From Apostichopus japonicus (lineage: Eukaryota; Echinodermata; Holothuroidea; Aspidochirotida; Stichopodidae), in assembly GCF_037975245.1 (NCBI RefSeq), contig NC_092572.1:15754269-15818268 (forward strand): 64,000 nucleotides of DNA, given 5' to 3'. Of this stretch, positions 32,455 to 43,186 are shown in pieces. Position numbers and translations under genes: made by a program. The notes beneath the pieces were generated by a model, which made no database searches, was not told the DNA's origin, and saw only the letters and a program-made list of their open reading frames with translations. Positions within the stretch are counted from its first letter, which is position 1. Each line of letters starts with the position of its first letter.

Positions 32455-34290
32455 AAAAGGAAAATAGCATTCAGAACCATACACAATCATACCAACTGAT
32501 GTTCAAGTGATTTATGTCTGAGTTTTGTAGACAATATACTGCTATTAAGGATTTCCAATCATGCTGAAAAATACTTATTGAAAGTTAACAAAAGATTACT
32601 CGATGACCGAATGTGCTAAAAGCAGGTATTCTTACACTGCTAATAAGGTGCGTACAATCAACAATTCTTGTACAGAACAGAATGCTGTATCAAAGTTTGC
32701 AAATACTTTTGATACTGGACAGTGAAGCTTTTTTAATTTCAATGACTTAAAATGCATGATTTTGGCTTTTCTTGATTTAAAAGTATTACTGCTCACACTT
32801 TTCAGCACAAAGCTCGGTGGCTGTTTATTGCTCCCGTTAGTCTAAACTCTTTGATCTTTTCCGTATCGATCTTCTTAGATTTAATGTTGAATTTTCAGGG
32901 CACAGTCCTGACGAACGATATTTTCCAATGATAATGTACTCTTCATCGGTATCCAGCTCAGGAGAAGTCATCTTGTAATATCAGATCGGGCTAAGTAAGT
33001 TAACGGTCTCAACTCCTAATGCTTAACCGAAGGCCAGAACAGTGCGTGCAAATATGCAACTACTAAGAACTTTGTGTGCCTGCGCGTTACACATTGAAAT
33101 GTATTGCTTAGTATAATAACAAGCATGGCCTGTGTTTAACAAATTTATGTCTTGTTGATCACTTTTCTTTGTTTCAAACTTGGAACCTATTAAGAGTTTA
33201 TATATCTTTTTTAGTAAGGTTATGAATTAATAACATGTTTGTCTACTCATTATTATTGCCTTTAAATTAACAACATATGTTTGATTAATGGTGGAGTGGC
33301 ACCACCATTAAGAAAAGAACAACTTTTAGAAAATTTATAGATTGTCACACTTTTCTACCATCTTAAATATAATGTCCAGAATAGTTTTAAGGTCTGGTCA
33401 ATTCTAATTCATGAATTGCAGATATTAATTATATATTTTTCATTTAGAATAGAAGTTCTGTACTGTAATTTGAAAATTTGCTACCTTTGGCAACCTTGAA
33501 ACGTGAACAGACCCAATTTCGAGGACGCTGATGTCAAACTCAAAGGTATAACAAACTTTCGTAAAATTTTGAAGACTTGCAGTGAGAGTTGTACAGTAAA
33601 CCGCGAGAGTTGGCAGGCCTGCAAAACCCTAGCAATATAGTCTTCGACTTAAACGATTTCTGCTGATGTACTGAGTCTAGTCTAAATCTTAACCCTATCG
33701 TTTTAAACTTCAGCCAGTGGCAGTAGGCCAAATTGTATAGGCCTAATGGAGTCTTTGGCTGAAACTGTAACTGTGTAAGGCCTAGCTAATTTAGAACTAG
33801 CCTTATGGCTGATAAGTCTGTTAACAAATCTTCAATCAAAGCGTTGTTGCATAGCATGCTAGGTGCTTACCCTAGGAGTATCTTAGGCTAAGCCATTACC
33901 ATCTTCCATATGCAATACCAACTGACTCGACCTGTTATTGGCCAAAAAAGGGGATATTGGATATTTACCCCATTTGGTAATGCTAGGCAGACTTAATGCT
34001 CCTCTGCACAAATTCATGATTAAACACACACAGTATTATTTCAGTGGTCAAGCCAAACATGTCTTCAAGCACAGGAAAGTAGTGCTGGCCATTAGATTCA
34101 GAGCACTTATGTTTACAATCATACTTGTTGACTGGTGAATTAATTAGGTGCGCTCAAGGATGAATCCTAGTGGCAGTATTTGGGGTAGTTTATCAAGTAA
34201 CAAATTCTTAATGCTCGAGTGAATTTGAGAAGGACTGTTTATCTATAGACAGTCTCGGCCTTCATGCATAGCATTAGACCTAGTAATATG
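32455..34290. other. No gene recognised
   Basis: AT-rich. A 44-codon frame on the minus strand (32971-32837; MTSPELDTDEEYIIGKYR start) could be a 5' exon of the integrase-derived gene but has no supporting splice evidence. AGGCCTA motifs begin to be frequent from 33.7 kb. Confidence 0.35.
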
Positions 34291-34293
34291 TAT

Positions 34294-34575
34294 GGCCGTG
34301 GCTATTCTTACGACTAGTTGTAACAATTAAACTATTCTTACGACAAAGGCAAATTCAAGCGCAGTAAAGTAAATAAAGCAACTGCGCATGTAGTAGGGGT
34401 AACCCTAACCCTATAAACATAACCCTAAACCTCAATCCTAACCCTTACTCTAACCCTAACCTGAAATTATTGTTACTCCTCGTCGTAAAAATAGTACTTC
34501 TGGTCGTGAAAATAGCAACTGCGCATGCGTAGTCGGAAATTATTCTTACGACTAGTCGTAAGAATAGCCACTTTG
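34294..34575. mobile_element. MITE with palindromic ends and telomere-like core
   Basis: GTGGCTATTCTTACGACTAG starts near 34298 and recurs inverted, ending at 34571. The right end is itself a palindrome (CTTACGACTAGTCGTAAG). AATATGTAT lies on both sides (34285-34293 and 34576-34584), a 9-bp duplication of the length usual for Mutator-like elements, although the outermost four bases do not pair. It also contains a repeated GCAACTGCGCATG in both halves. Confidence 0.7.
34396..34464. repeat. Degenerate (CCCTAA)n tract
   Basis: Several perfect and imperfect AACCCTA units are interrupted by ATAAACAT and CTCAATC. It lies inside the MITE at 34294-34575, so it is an interstitial, element-borne tract rather than a chromosome end. 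Confidence 0.8.
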
Positions 34576-34589
34576 AATATGTATTGCTA

Positions 34590-36149
34590 TGCCCATAGTA
34601 GTACTAGTAGTAGGCTACTTCTTATGGCCATATTCAACTTCAATTCCTATGATTGAGATACACAGCTAATTGTCTGCATATAGGTCCAATAGGCCTAACT
34701 CAGCCCAGCTGCAGTCAGACTTTAGAATCTTGGTTACATTGGTTGCACTGGTATAACTACTGTAGGTCTAAGCTAGGCTTGTTATAACTCAGTCGTATAA
34801 CTCAGTCGTAGGCCTAGACATAGGAAGCCATAGGCCTATGCTTGTTTGCTTTGATCTCAAATAAGTAGTAAGCCAAGCCTAAAATGGAACTAAACAGGAA
34901 ATCCTGGACTTTATGACCAAAACATGCCGATCTACTCTTACTGCCGTAATACTAGTTGTTGAAGCCTAGGCTTAGCCTAGTACCGATTAGTAGTAGTGCC
35001 TATGGCCCTATGCCTATCCCCACCTTAAACAGCTTGGTAGGCCTCTAGACCGTCACGCAGTTGAAATTTTGTCTCCCAAATCTTTCGTCTTTGTAGAAAC
35101 GAACTCCATCTCCATTTCGGTGGCTACATCAGGCCGCACAGCAAGGCAAGATGTTTTCTTTAAAACAATACAAAACCATTGTTAGCCTACGCACGTTTTA
35201 TACAAAATATGTGTTTGTAAAATTGTATGGCAGTGTCGTCTGCACATATCAAAAAAGTTTTTTGATTTAGGGTGGCATACTCCTATTAGAGTCGATATCC
35301 ATCCGCCCGATTGTTATTCTATCTCGGGAAATGTTCCAAAAGCATCAAGAGAACATCTTTTTTGACCCGTTATCAATCTTGATTTTTTTTTTTTTTTTTT
35401 TTGTGGCTTGCATGTTGAAGAGCATGAATGACTAGAATGTCTTTACATATGTTATGTTTCGTGCCTGTCATCTTAATTGTTTATTTTAAAAACGTATGAA
35501 AACAAAAATTAAGTAATAAGATCCTTCAAGAAGCTTTTAAGTGCATGGATGGGAGCTAGGGGGCTGGGGAGTTTTGTAGTTGAGCCAAAATTGGTTCAAT
35601 TTAAAGGCATTGAAGAGTCGCCCAAAACCACGTTCGGCGATCTGAAAAAGTTAACTTTCCGTGGCTTGCAAGTGACGATATGTTCGTGTCGCTACAAAGT
35701 GCAGACAGTACAGTACGGTAATGAAACGTGATACCTTGTTATATTTTAGCTGGACCTAAGATGTCCATCGCTGTATTGTCTGTACACTTTGTTGTAGGTA
35801 TTGACCGCAGCTGTATGCACTGACTGTACACTAGTGTCTAATTACCGATGGTAGCAAGCTGTGTGTGTGTATTTTCTGGGATCGATGGTGGTGTCTAACA
35901 CTTTTGTTACATCTCATTCGAAATTAGGTCAGATTACAGGCATTATACGTTTCTTTTTGCGCGAGTCTTCGCACCCTATAAGTCCCCTTTAGGCCAAGAG
36001 AGGAGATGCTTATCCAACCAATTTAACATAACCCTCTCTTACGAGAAGAGAACGATGAAACTCTTTTTAACAGTATTTTTATTGATGAGGATATTAGATA
36101 TAGATTTATTTCATCCATAAGGTATGAACATTTTTCCTCTCTCACTAAT

Positions 36150-36150
<1 letters not shown>
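34590..36150. other. No gene recognised
   Basis: Contains dense AGGCCTA/TAGGCCT palindromes up to 35.05 kb and poly-T at 35383-35402. A 60-codon plus-strand frame at 35549-35731 (MGARGLGSFVVEPKLVQFKG start) matches no known domain. No splice-supported exon is seen. Confidence 0.35.

Positions 36151-36152
<2 letters not shown>

Positions 36153-36215
<63 letters not shown>
36153..36215. repeat. (TA)n microsatellite
   Basis: About 31 TA units followed by ATTC units, abutting the 3' tail of the minus-strand LINE. The tail and the microsatellite may have grown from the same AATG/TA repeats. Confidence 0.92.
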
Positions 36216-36218
<3 letters not shown>

Positions 36219-36264
36219 TTCATTCATTTATTTGTTTTTTTCACATAAATATTACAATGTGAAT

Positions 36265-36313
36265 GGAAGTCTTCTGAAAAGCCTATGCTGGCTTAACAAA
36301 ACAGAAGACTCCC
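36265..36313 (-). other. 3' UTR stem-loop of LINE copy B
   Basis: On the minus strand GGGAGTCTTCTG pairs with CAGAAGACTTCC around an AAGCC/GGCTT inner stem. Compared with copy A, the terminal A-T pair is G-C and the C-G pair is T-A, both compensated. Confidence 0.75.
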
Positions 36314-36530
36314 ATGAAGAAAAGATAGAAAATAGTGAAAATAATGTTAATAACAATACGTATACGCTTCAATATGTGAATATGCTGCTATGCGACTATG
36401 CAGCTAAATCATAATTAATAAGACATGATAATTTCTTTAGTAAGACATTTACTAAATGTGGAGCTTGCTTTCTTAGTTTTTAAAGTTATTGACAGTGAAT
36501 TCCAAATTTTGGTTGCACGGTTTCTGAGGC

Positions 36531-39420
36531 TTAACATACCAGTGCGTGTGTTTTATATGATTTATAATGTGCGTTGCTAGCCGTTCTGGTATTATGATTA
36601 TGGAAATCTGTGTTGCTATTTATAAAATTTCGAAAACTGATTGGCAATGATCCATTCCAAGCCTTGTATGTAAATGTTGCAATATTAACTTTTATAATGT
36701 CATCTAATTTCAATAAATTGAGTTTCTTAAAGAGGGGGCTTGTATGTTCACGGGTTGCTGCGTGAGATATATGATGTATTGCACTCTTTTGAAGTAATTT
36801 AAGGTGACTTAAATGAGAAACACTTGTACCAGACCAGATAATCAAGCAGTAATACAGATGTCAGTGGTGCTATTAAAGTTTGATAAAGCATTCTGAGTAT
36901 ATTCTGGGAAGGAAATGTTTTAGCATTGCTAAAACGTTTGTGGCTTTTGTGGCAAAAAAAAATAAATAAAAAAAAAAAAAAAAATTCCTGCACCTCTTGC
37001 AACGCTGTTGCAAACTTTTGTAATATGGTCACTCCATGGAAGTTTACTATCAATATTAACCCCTACAATTTAGTAGTTGATACTTGTTTCATTACTTTAC
37101 CGTCCATTATTATGTTATTATTCCAGTTAAGCGTTCTTCTTCCATTAAATACTATATAGTAAGTTTTGTCTGCATTAAGTGATAACTTATTAGCAGCAAA
37201 CCAGTTAGTGAATTTAGTTAATGCAGTAGAGACAGTATCATGTATTCTATGTACGTTTTCGAACTCGAAGAAAATATTGGTATCATCAGCAAACAAAATA
37301 GTCTTGGCAATTGTTGACACCTGGCAAATGTCATTGACATATATTATGAACAACAGTGGTCCTAATATTGAGCCCTGTGGAACACCACAACGGGTTAAAG
37401 CGTGTTCGGAATTAGAGTTTTTATATGAAGTATACTGATGTCTATTGGATAAATAGCTGCTCAACCGGTCAAGGGTTGTTCCCCTTACACCATACAAAGA
37501 TAATTTACTTAGCAAACTGGTATGGTCAATAGTATCAAATGCCTTGGAGAGATCGAGGAACACTCCAATACATATTTTGGTATTATCAAGACTGGTACAT
37601 ATTTTTTCAATAGCATTTGCCAAAGCAAGTTCTGTAGAATGCTTTGGGCGGAAGCCATATTGATCATTGCACAGGATATTAAACTTGGTTAGAAACTTAA
37701 AGATACGATTGTACATAAGCCTTTCGATAATGTTTGAAAAACATGATAAAAAAGAAATAGGACGGTAATTTTTATATACATCTTGGTCACCTTTTTTAAA
37801 AATTGGTATAACCTTAGCAATCTTTAGTTTATCTGGAAATGTACCAGAAGTAAAAGATAAATTACAAATATAAGTCAATGGTTTGGCGATGAAGTGAATA
37901 ACATTTCTTATTATATCTGGTTTAAAATCGTCATATCCCGCTGCTTTTTGGGGTTTCAGGCTGTAAGTAGCAACTATTGAAAGTTCTTCCTAACTGACAG
38001 GATTAATGAACATAGATTGACTGTTTCTGTTATTATTATGAATAATATATTCTGTTCTACCTTTATTTGTAATATTTCTTGCAAGTGAGGGTCCAATGTT
38101 TACAAAATATTTGTTAAAGTAGCTGGCAATGTCATTCTCGTTGCTGATTTCTTGATCACCAGTTTTAAAAGCATCAGGATATCCACCTTCTTTTCGGTTG
38201 GTGTTTAGAACTTCGTTAATTGTATTCCAAGTTACACTTATATTCATGGGCGTCAGCAGGTTTCAGAAAGTGAGGGGGACACTATACTATCTAAGCGGAG
38301 CGCCACCATTGGTTGGCGCGTAGCGTACCAGAAAATTTTGGGTACATAAGACCCCCTAGATCGCAGGAGACGGCCTTCCTGAGTCGTTTTTAGTTACATC
38401 AGAACCAGATCTGTGAGGAGAAATTTTGTCTCACAAAACTTAATTCCGACAGAAAGTACTGGTAGAAAGATGCCGTTCTGACACCAAGGGAGACGAATTA
38501 CACAGCGTCCATCTCAAACGAAATATTTTTGGTAGTTTGGTATCATATAATACCCTGCATACAGGCAGAATACTGTCTGTAGGGCCTAAAATATATGATA
38601 TTACCTTCCTGGTGGGGTCTTCGACTTGTTTTCAAGTTGAAATGCGTCGCTTTCTCTGATTCACAGTGTAGGGCAAGGGGAATTCCATTTCTGGCGAGAA
38701 GGGGTGCTTCCACAAAACACTCTAAAACATCGTTCAAACATCGCACAAAATTTTATCAGAGGTCTCGGACGAAGCGGGGAGGGTGAATATCAGAGGAAGG
38801 GGGATAAAGGGCCAAGCACTGTTCTAATTTCCAGTGCAATTTATTGATAATGATTCTTAAGTTAGATTCTACTTGAATCAGCTCAGCAATTGTGATAGAA
38901 AATCGCGCATATGCATGTGATTTTTTTAATAACTGCTCTGAAAAGTGGGGGGGACAAATGATATGATATTCCCTCCACTTTTGAAAGTGGGGGGGACATG
39001 TCCCCCCCGTCCCCCACCTGTTGACGCCCATGCTTATATTATTTCTATTATTTTTGAATTTATCATAGGAATACAATCTTTTAGAAAATCTAATAATATG
39101 GTTAAGCTTATTGCGGTAATGCTTATACGTAGCCTTGTTAACATCAGTAGGTGCTGTTAAATAACTTTTAAAGAGCTTGTTCTTTCTTTTGATAGATGTC
39201 AACATTCCAGTTGTAATCCATGGATGTTTCTTTTTACGTCGTTTCCTTTTGCTTACATAACATATTGGAAAACAATTATTATAGGTATAATTAAAGGATT
39301 CAAAGAAAGTGTCGTAAGCAACATTAACATCAGTTTGGCTTAAAACATCGTTCCAGTTTTTGTTTTCGATTTCATAGTTAAAACGCCTGATGTTATCTGG
39401 TTATAATTTCGCCTGTACAT
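36531..39420 (-). pseudogene. LINE copy B ORF2 (linker, RT, C-terminal region)
   Basis: From high to low coordinates: the linker SKRKRRKKKHPWITTGML, then SIKRKNKLFKSYL (39205 down to 39041), the DNA transposon, then TWNTINEVLNTN (38236). RT follows at 37878-37063 with KNYRPISFLSCFSNIIERLM, motif A LDLSKAFDTIDH, motif B CGVPQGSILGPLLF and motif C LFADDTN. One nonsense codon, TAG at 37992-37990, falls where copy A has glutamate in PVSEEEL. A poly-T-rich stretch near 36957-36985 disrupts the post-RT region before SQNILRMLYQTLIAP. The C-terminal frame 36845-36531 reads LFKKLNLLKLDDIIKVNIAT. There is also a frameshift near 39395. Confidence 0.85.
38245..39032. mobile_element. hAT-type non-autonomous transposon inside LINE copy B
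   Basis: Terminal inverted repeats CATGGGCGTCAGCAGGT and, inverted, CATGGGCGTCAACAGGT (16 of 17). A perfect 8-bp duplication CTTATATT lies at 38237-38244 and 39033-39040. Length is 788 bp. Removing it rejoins the LINE linker sequence in a sensible order. G-rich subterminal tracts lie near 38266 and 38948-39015. An internal 43-bp segment (38286-38328) matches, inverted, the element at 2852-3543. No transposase frame is present. Confidence 0.9.
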
Positions 39421-39449
39421 GAAGTTCATTGGTCTGCTATTCTTGGTAG

Positions 39450-39716
39450 GAATTTGGTTTGATTTGATTTGGTTTATTTTGAGTTTCACGTGCAAATATA
39501 CAAGGTGAAAGGAAGTCTTCTATAAAGCATACAATAGCTTAATAATGTAGAAGACTCCCTGAAGAAAGAAAAGAGAAGAAAAAATTAAAAATCAAATTAA
39601 ACGTTTCGACAATAAATCAATTATATGATATTTTAATTAATATGATTAAGCCATTTACTAAATGTGGAGCTTGTTTTCTTAGTTTTTAAAATTATTGACA
39701 GTGAATTCCAAATTTT
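39450..39716 (-). mobile_element. CR1-group LINE 3' end fragment (copy C)
   Basis: Only the last approximately 260 bp survive: a segment homologous to 36445-36515 of copy B (CATTTACTAAATGTGGAGCT...), the stem-loop, and a tail with AAATC repeats (AACCAAATCAAATCAAACC on the minus strand). The 5' side is cut at about 39716. Confidence 0.82.
39511..39559 (-). other. 3' UTR stem-loop of LINE copy C
   Basis: On the minus strand GGGAGTCTTCTA pairs with TAGAAGACTTCC; the inner stem is shortened to AAGC/GCTT. The second hairpin is TTTCAC with GTGAAA, again compensated relative to the other copies. Confidence 0.72.
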
Positions 39717-39761
39717 GAATTATTGGTAACTTTAAAAAGAGAGATTGTATAATTGAGGATT

Positions 39762-39881
39762 AGCTTCAGAAAACTACTCAAACCTATTCTGGCTGAGCTC
39801 AGGAAATTGGGTATTTCTTGCCTGAGCTACATTGATGATATTTATATCCAGGCTTTTTTATTTTCAAAGTATGGAAAGTAA
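39762..39881 (+). pseudogene. DIRS-like reverse transcriptase scrap
   Basis: A frame of 39 residues reading FRKLLKPILAELRKLGISCL then SYIDDIYIQ and a stop. KLLKP-L--LR--GI----Y-DD is the motif C region of DIRS-type (tyrosine-recombinase) retrotransposon RTs. Nothing else of such an element is visible, so it is a small relic. A bacterial-like or other RT origin cannot be excluded on so little sequence. Confidence 0.5.
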
Positions 39882-40254
39882 GAATGTTATGTTATCCTTT
39901 GTACCAAGTGGTAATGAAATTATCTCAGTTCTTGTTTAAAAAGAAAAGAAATGTTTCTGTTGCTCAGCAAGCAAATTAAAAAAGATACAAACTTTGAATT
40001 TGTGTTCGTTTGTAATCTTTCTGTTCGTATTCGCTTGAACACTGCTTTGAAATCTCAAGTAGTTCCGTTGTGAAGTGTAATGGGGAAGTAGAATCGTTAA
40101 ATTAAACGAGACCATAGGTTGAAGTTTGATTGAGATTCTACTGAGACATTACACGAACGTAAGGATTACTTGCCCTCCCATGTAATGCATTCTCATGCAG
40201 GATTATTATCACATAATTTTCCCTCCCAGAAGTTCGTGGTGTTCAATCGCATAT

Positions 40255-42697
40255 GGTAACTTTAAAAACTGAAGCTAATCCTCAATTATTCAATCAATAC
40301 AATTATACAACAAAACAAATTGACTACGAGAAATACAAAGCTAAAAAATTCTCCGATTACGACTGTACCCATTTTAAAAACCTAGAAGATGAGTCGAACC
40401 AACCTTCATTAAGAGAATTACAAGGAACCTTCCTCAGGTCTAAAATTCAGTGGCACAAGGAGGGTGAAAAATCAACAAAGTTTTTCTTTAATCTTGAAAA
40501 ATCAAGGGAAAAAAAAGAAGGTAATGAAACAACTACTTACTGACCAGAGCTTAATCATCACCGATCAACACGAAATTATGAAAGAACAAGTAAAGTTTTA
40601 TACAAACCTCTACCAAGCCGGAGAAACCGACAACGAATCGCGGAATCAGATACTTTGTGAACTCAGAAGATTTCTCTCGCCAATGGACGTTGAAGCATGT
40701 GAAGCAAATATTTCATTAGATGAGTTGAAAGCCGTTCTGTTAGCAATGGAACGGAACAAAAGTCCAGGACTAGATGGACTAACTGCTGAATTTTACAAAG
40801 TGTTTTGGCGGGATTTTATCGATATTTTTACTAGACTCATTGAGACATCATTCCATGACAACGAACTCTTTGAATCCATGAAAATAAGTATACTTACCCT
40901 TATACCCAAGAAAGGAGATCTTCGTAGTTTAATTAATTGGAGGCCAATAAGCCTCTTAAATGTCGATTTCAAAATGATTGCCAAAGCTCTCGCCAAACGA
41001 ATCACAAGTATCAGTAAGAATATTATTTCAGAAGATCAAACGTGTTGTACTCCAGGAAGAGATATTTCTGAAAACGTGCTTACTATGCAAAATGTAATTG
41101 AGTATGTAAATTCATATAATAAACCAGGTTTTACTCTTAAAATAGACCAATATAAAGCCTTTGACAGAGTTGACCATAACTACCTCTTCGAAGTCGCTGA
41201 AAAATTGGGTTTTGGCCCTAAGCTCCTAAAATGGATCAAACTGTTTTATACCAATATCGAGGGCCGAATCAAGCACAATGGTTATATATCCGATCCCTTC
41301 CCTGTCAATAGGGGAGTTCGGCAGGGCTGCCCACTCTCAGCCATGCTCTATGTTCTCTGTGCCGAACCGTTTCTTGAAGCTATAATTAATTGTCCATATA
41401 TTCATGGTATTAAAGTTTGTGAAGTCGAAGCCAAAATTTTTCAGCATGCGGAAGACACTACCTTTTTCGTGTCTAGTATCACAAGTATTTATTCTATTTT
41501 TAACATCATTAAATTGTATGAACGTGCTTCTGGCTCTAGTTGTAATATTGATAAAACTGAATTACTTAGCACTGGGTGCAGCCATGTTAATCCCAGCAAT
41601 TTCGACTTCCCTGTGAGGAAAGATTTCATTACAGTATTAGGTGTTGCTATTGGTAACGATAAAAAATCAATCGAAAAAGAAAATTGGGAGAAAAAAGTTA
41701 CCTCCTGCCGTAAATTACTAAATACCTGGAAAGGTAGAAAATTATCTTTTAAGGGTAAATCTCTCATTATAAATTCGCTCATCGTAACTCGCTTAGTATA
41801 TTTGACCACTGTTTTACCAGTCCCTGATTGGGTTATCACCACATTACGTCAGAGTGTAGTCGATTTTATCTGGAGAGGTAAAAAACCTTCTATTAAGTAT
41901 CTTAACTTGCTTTTAACAATCGACAGAGGGGATTCAGTTTGAGCGACATTGAATTAAACAAGAGATGCTCTTAGAATTAAATTTTGTAGTAAGATATTAA
42001 GCAATAACATTAATATTAAATTACAAAAATTAATGTTGTATTTTTTGAATATGTATGAAGATATGAGCCTTGGGCGTGGTATCTTTCAAATTACTCCTAA
42101 CCGCAAGTCTGTTCATAAGCTAAGCCCGTATTACTGTGAACTCATGTTAGCATGGGATCGGCTAATTCAAGGCCGTTTCTGGCTACCAGAGACCAGAGAA
42201 GACATCCTCAATCAACCTATCTTTAGTAATACCCTGATTGCTGACAATGATAGTCAAACACTTTTTAATCGTCACTTCATTAAAGGTGGTATCGTTTCTG
42301 TAAGTGTTCTGATGTATGAGATTATACCCACTTCTCTGCCAGCCAAGGCCGTGGAGTAACATATATCGTTCTCCAAAGTGTTTCTTTGACGCCGATATCG
42401 ACTTCAAAGTATTACATAATATTCTTTACACTAACGACAAATTGTACAAGTTTGGATTAACCGATTCTCCTTACTGCACCTTTTGCAAAACCACGCACGA
42501 AAGTACTATTCATCTTTTTATTGAGTGTTCTGAAGTCGAAAATTTATGGCACTTTTTGGTTAATAAGTTGAATACTTTATATCCGGTAGTTAATTTTGTT
42601 GAATGGAAGGGGTTGTCCCTTCTGGGTCTTGGCCGTAAAAACAACTGTATTGTAGGAATTTTGTGTGACTTCATCTTCAGTATATATAAGTGAACAA
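40255..42697 (+). pseudogene. Tx1/L1-like ORF2 protein, RT to C-terminal zinc knuckle
   Basis: The linker frame 40253-40543 has SKIQWHKEGEKSTKFFFNLE. A shift in an A8 run (about 40510) leads to the main frame, open to 41942: NKSPGLDGLTAEFYK, LIPKKGDLRSLINWRPISLL, motif A KIDQYKAFDRVDH, motif B GVRQGCPLSAML, and motif C QHAEDTTFF. The family's Y/F-A-D-D is here H-A-E-D, a change in a catalytic aspartate, so this copy is probably inactive. Broken C-terminal frames follow: 42033-42359 (SPYYCELMLAWDRLIQGRFW) and 42316-42693 with a CTFCKTTHESTIHLFIEC knuckle (C-x2-C-x7-H-x4-C). The natural end is near 42693 or beyond. Confidence 0.85.
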
Positions 42698-42699
42698 TT

Positions 42700-43140
42700 T
42701 GGAATTGCAGAATATCTCGCCTCAATACTAACTATCTTTGTAATATTGAAAAAGTTTTTCACAAAGTACTCAAGAAGAAAATTCGGTTACTTTTTGATGT
42801 GTACTATCACAAAAACAATACCTCACGGTTTTTTAATATATTTACACACAACGACATTGTGCTCTCTAAGAAAGAATCGAACAGCTATACTTACCATCTG
42901 GATAGAGGTTAATTTGTATACAGTACGTGTTGACGTAATCAGGGTCTGGTCTTTTGACTTTGCTTTAGACATTGTTGTCTTTTGTATATAATTTCTTATG
43001 TCTGTGGTGTTTGATATTTTAGTTTTCTCTTAACCTAAACATGAGTAAATGTTAAGGTAATTATTATTTAATGTTCTAGTTAAAACAAATCATACTTAAG
43101 TTTTAATTCTGTAAAAAATACCCTTGTAAATAATATTGTC
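42700..43140 (+). other. Degenerate tail and 3' UTR of Tx1-like LINE
   Basis: AT-rich. The frame at 42665-42991 has no recognisable domain beyond the knuckle region. It leads into the conserved 3' hairpin. Confidence 0.5.
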
Positions 43141-43146
43141 AATGGG

Positions 43147-43162
43147 TGAGCCAGTGGGCTCA
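43147..43162 (+). other. 3' UTR hairpin of Tx1-like LINE
   Basis: TGAGCC, loop AGTG, GGCTCA: a perfect 6-bp stem 24 bases before the poly(A) tail. The same hairpin, within TAGGTGAGCCAGTGGGCTCA, is conserved in the second copy at 52908-52923. It is a candidate RT recognition element. Confidence 0.7.
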
Positions 43163-43186
43163 TCTCCCAATAAAAGAGAAAAAAAA

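Larger units (their letters stand above)
36216..39445 (-). mobile_element. CR1-group LINE, 5'-truncated (copy B)
   Basis: The minus-strand element begins near the end of the endonuclease (about 39445) and runs through RT, C-terminal domain and 3' UTR stem-loop to an AAATGAATG-type tail at about 36216. It is clearly of the same family as the plus-strand LINE at 14.5-18.9 kb. It is interrupted by a 788-bp DNA transposon (38245-39032). Its 5' end meets the 3' tail of another copy near 39450. Confidence 0.88.
40255..43186 (+). mobile_element. Tx1/L1-like LINE, 5'-truncated
   Basis: Contains the pre-RT linker, RT, C-terminal zinc-knuckle region and 3' UTR with a perfect hairpin, ending in AATAAAAGAG plus A8 at 43186. 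The endonuclease and ORF1 are missing. Motifs (LIPKKGD, NWRPISLLNVDFKMIAK, GVRQGCPLSAMLYVL) place it in the L1/Tx1 group rather than CR1. Tx1-clade LINEs include families with sequence-specific insertion into repeated RNA genes, such as Mutsu in 5S rRNA and Keno in U2 snRNA genes. Here the poly(A) end directly abuts the tRNA-like satellite. Confidence 0.85.

Noticed and set aside
32837-32971. 44-codon minus-strand frame as 5' exon of the integrase-derived gene
   Set aside because: Correct strand and position, but no splice site, homology or RNA evidence; it could be chance.
34396-34464. Chromosome end (telomere)
   Set aside because: The CCCTAA tract is short, degenerate and internal to a MITE with a 9-bp duplication on both sides.
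35549-35731. Plus-strand 60-codon frame (MGARGLGSFVVEPKLVQFKG start) as a gene
   Set aside because: No known domain, no splice or promoter evidence; it ends before any supporting context.
36124-36414. 96-codon frame with an IYIYIY run
   Set aside because: Reads through the (TA)n microsatellite and the antisense of the LINE 3' UTR.
40253-40543. Separate gene upstream of the Tx1-like RT frame
   Set aside because: The peptide (KIQWHKEGEKSTKFFFNLE) is the normal pre-RT linker of the same LINE, separated only by a frameshift in an A run.
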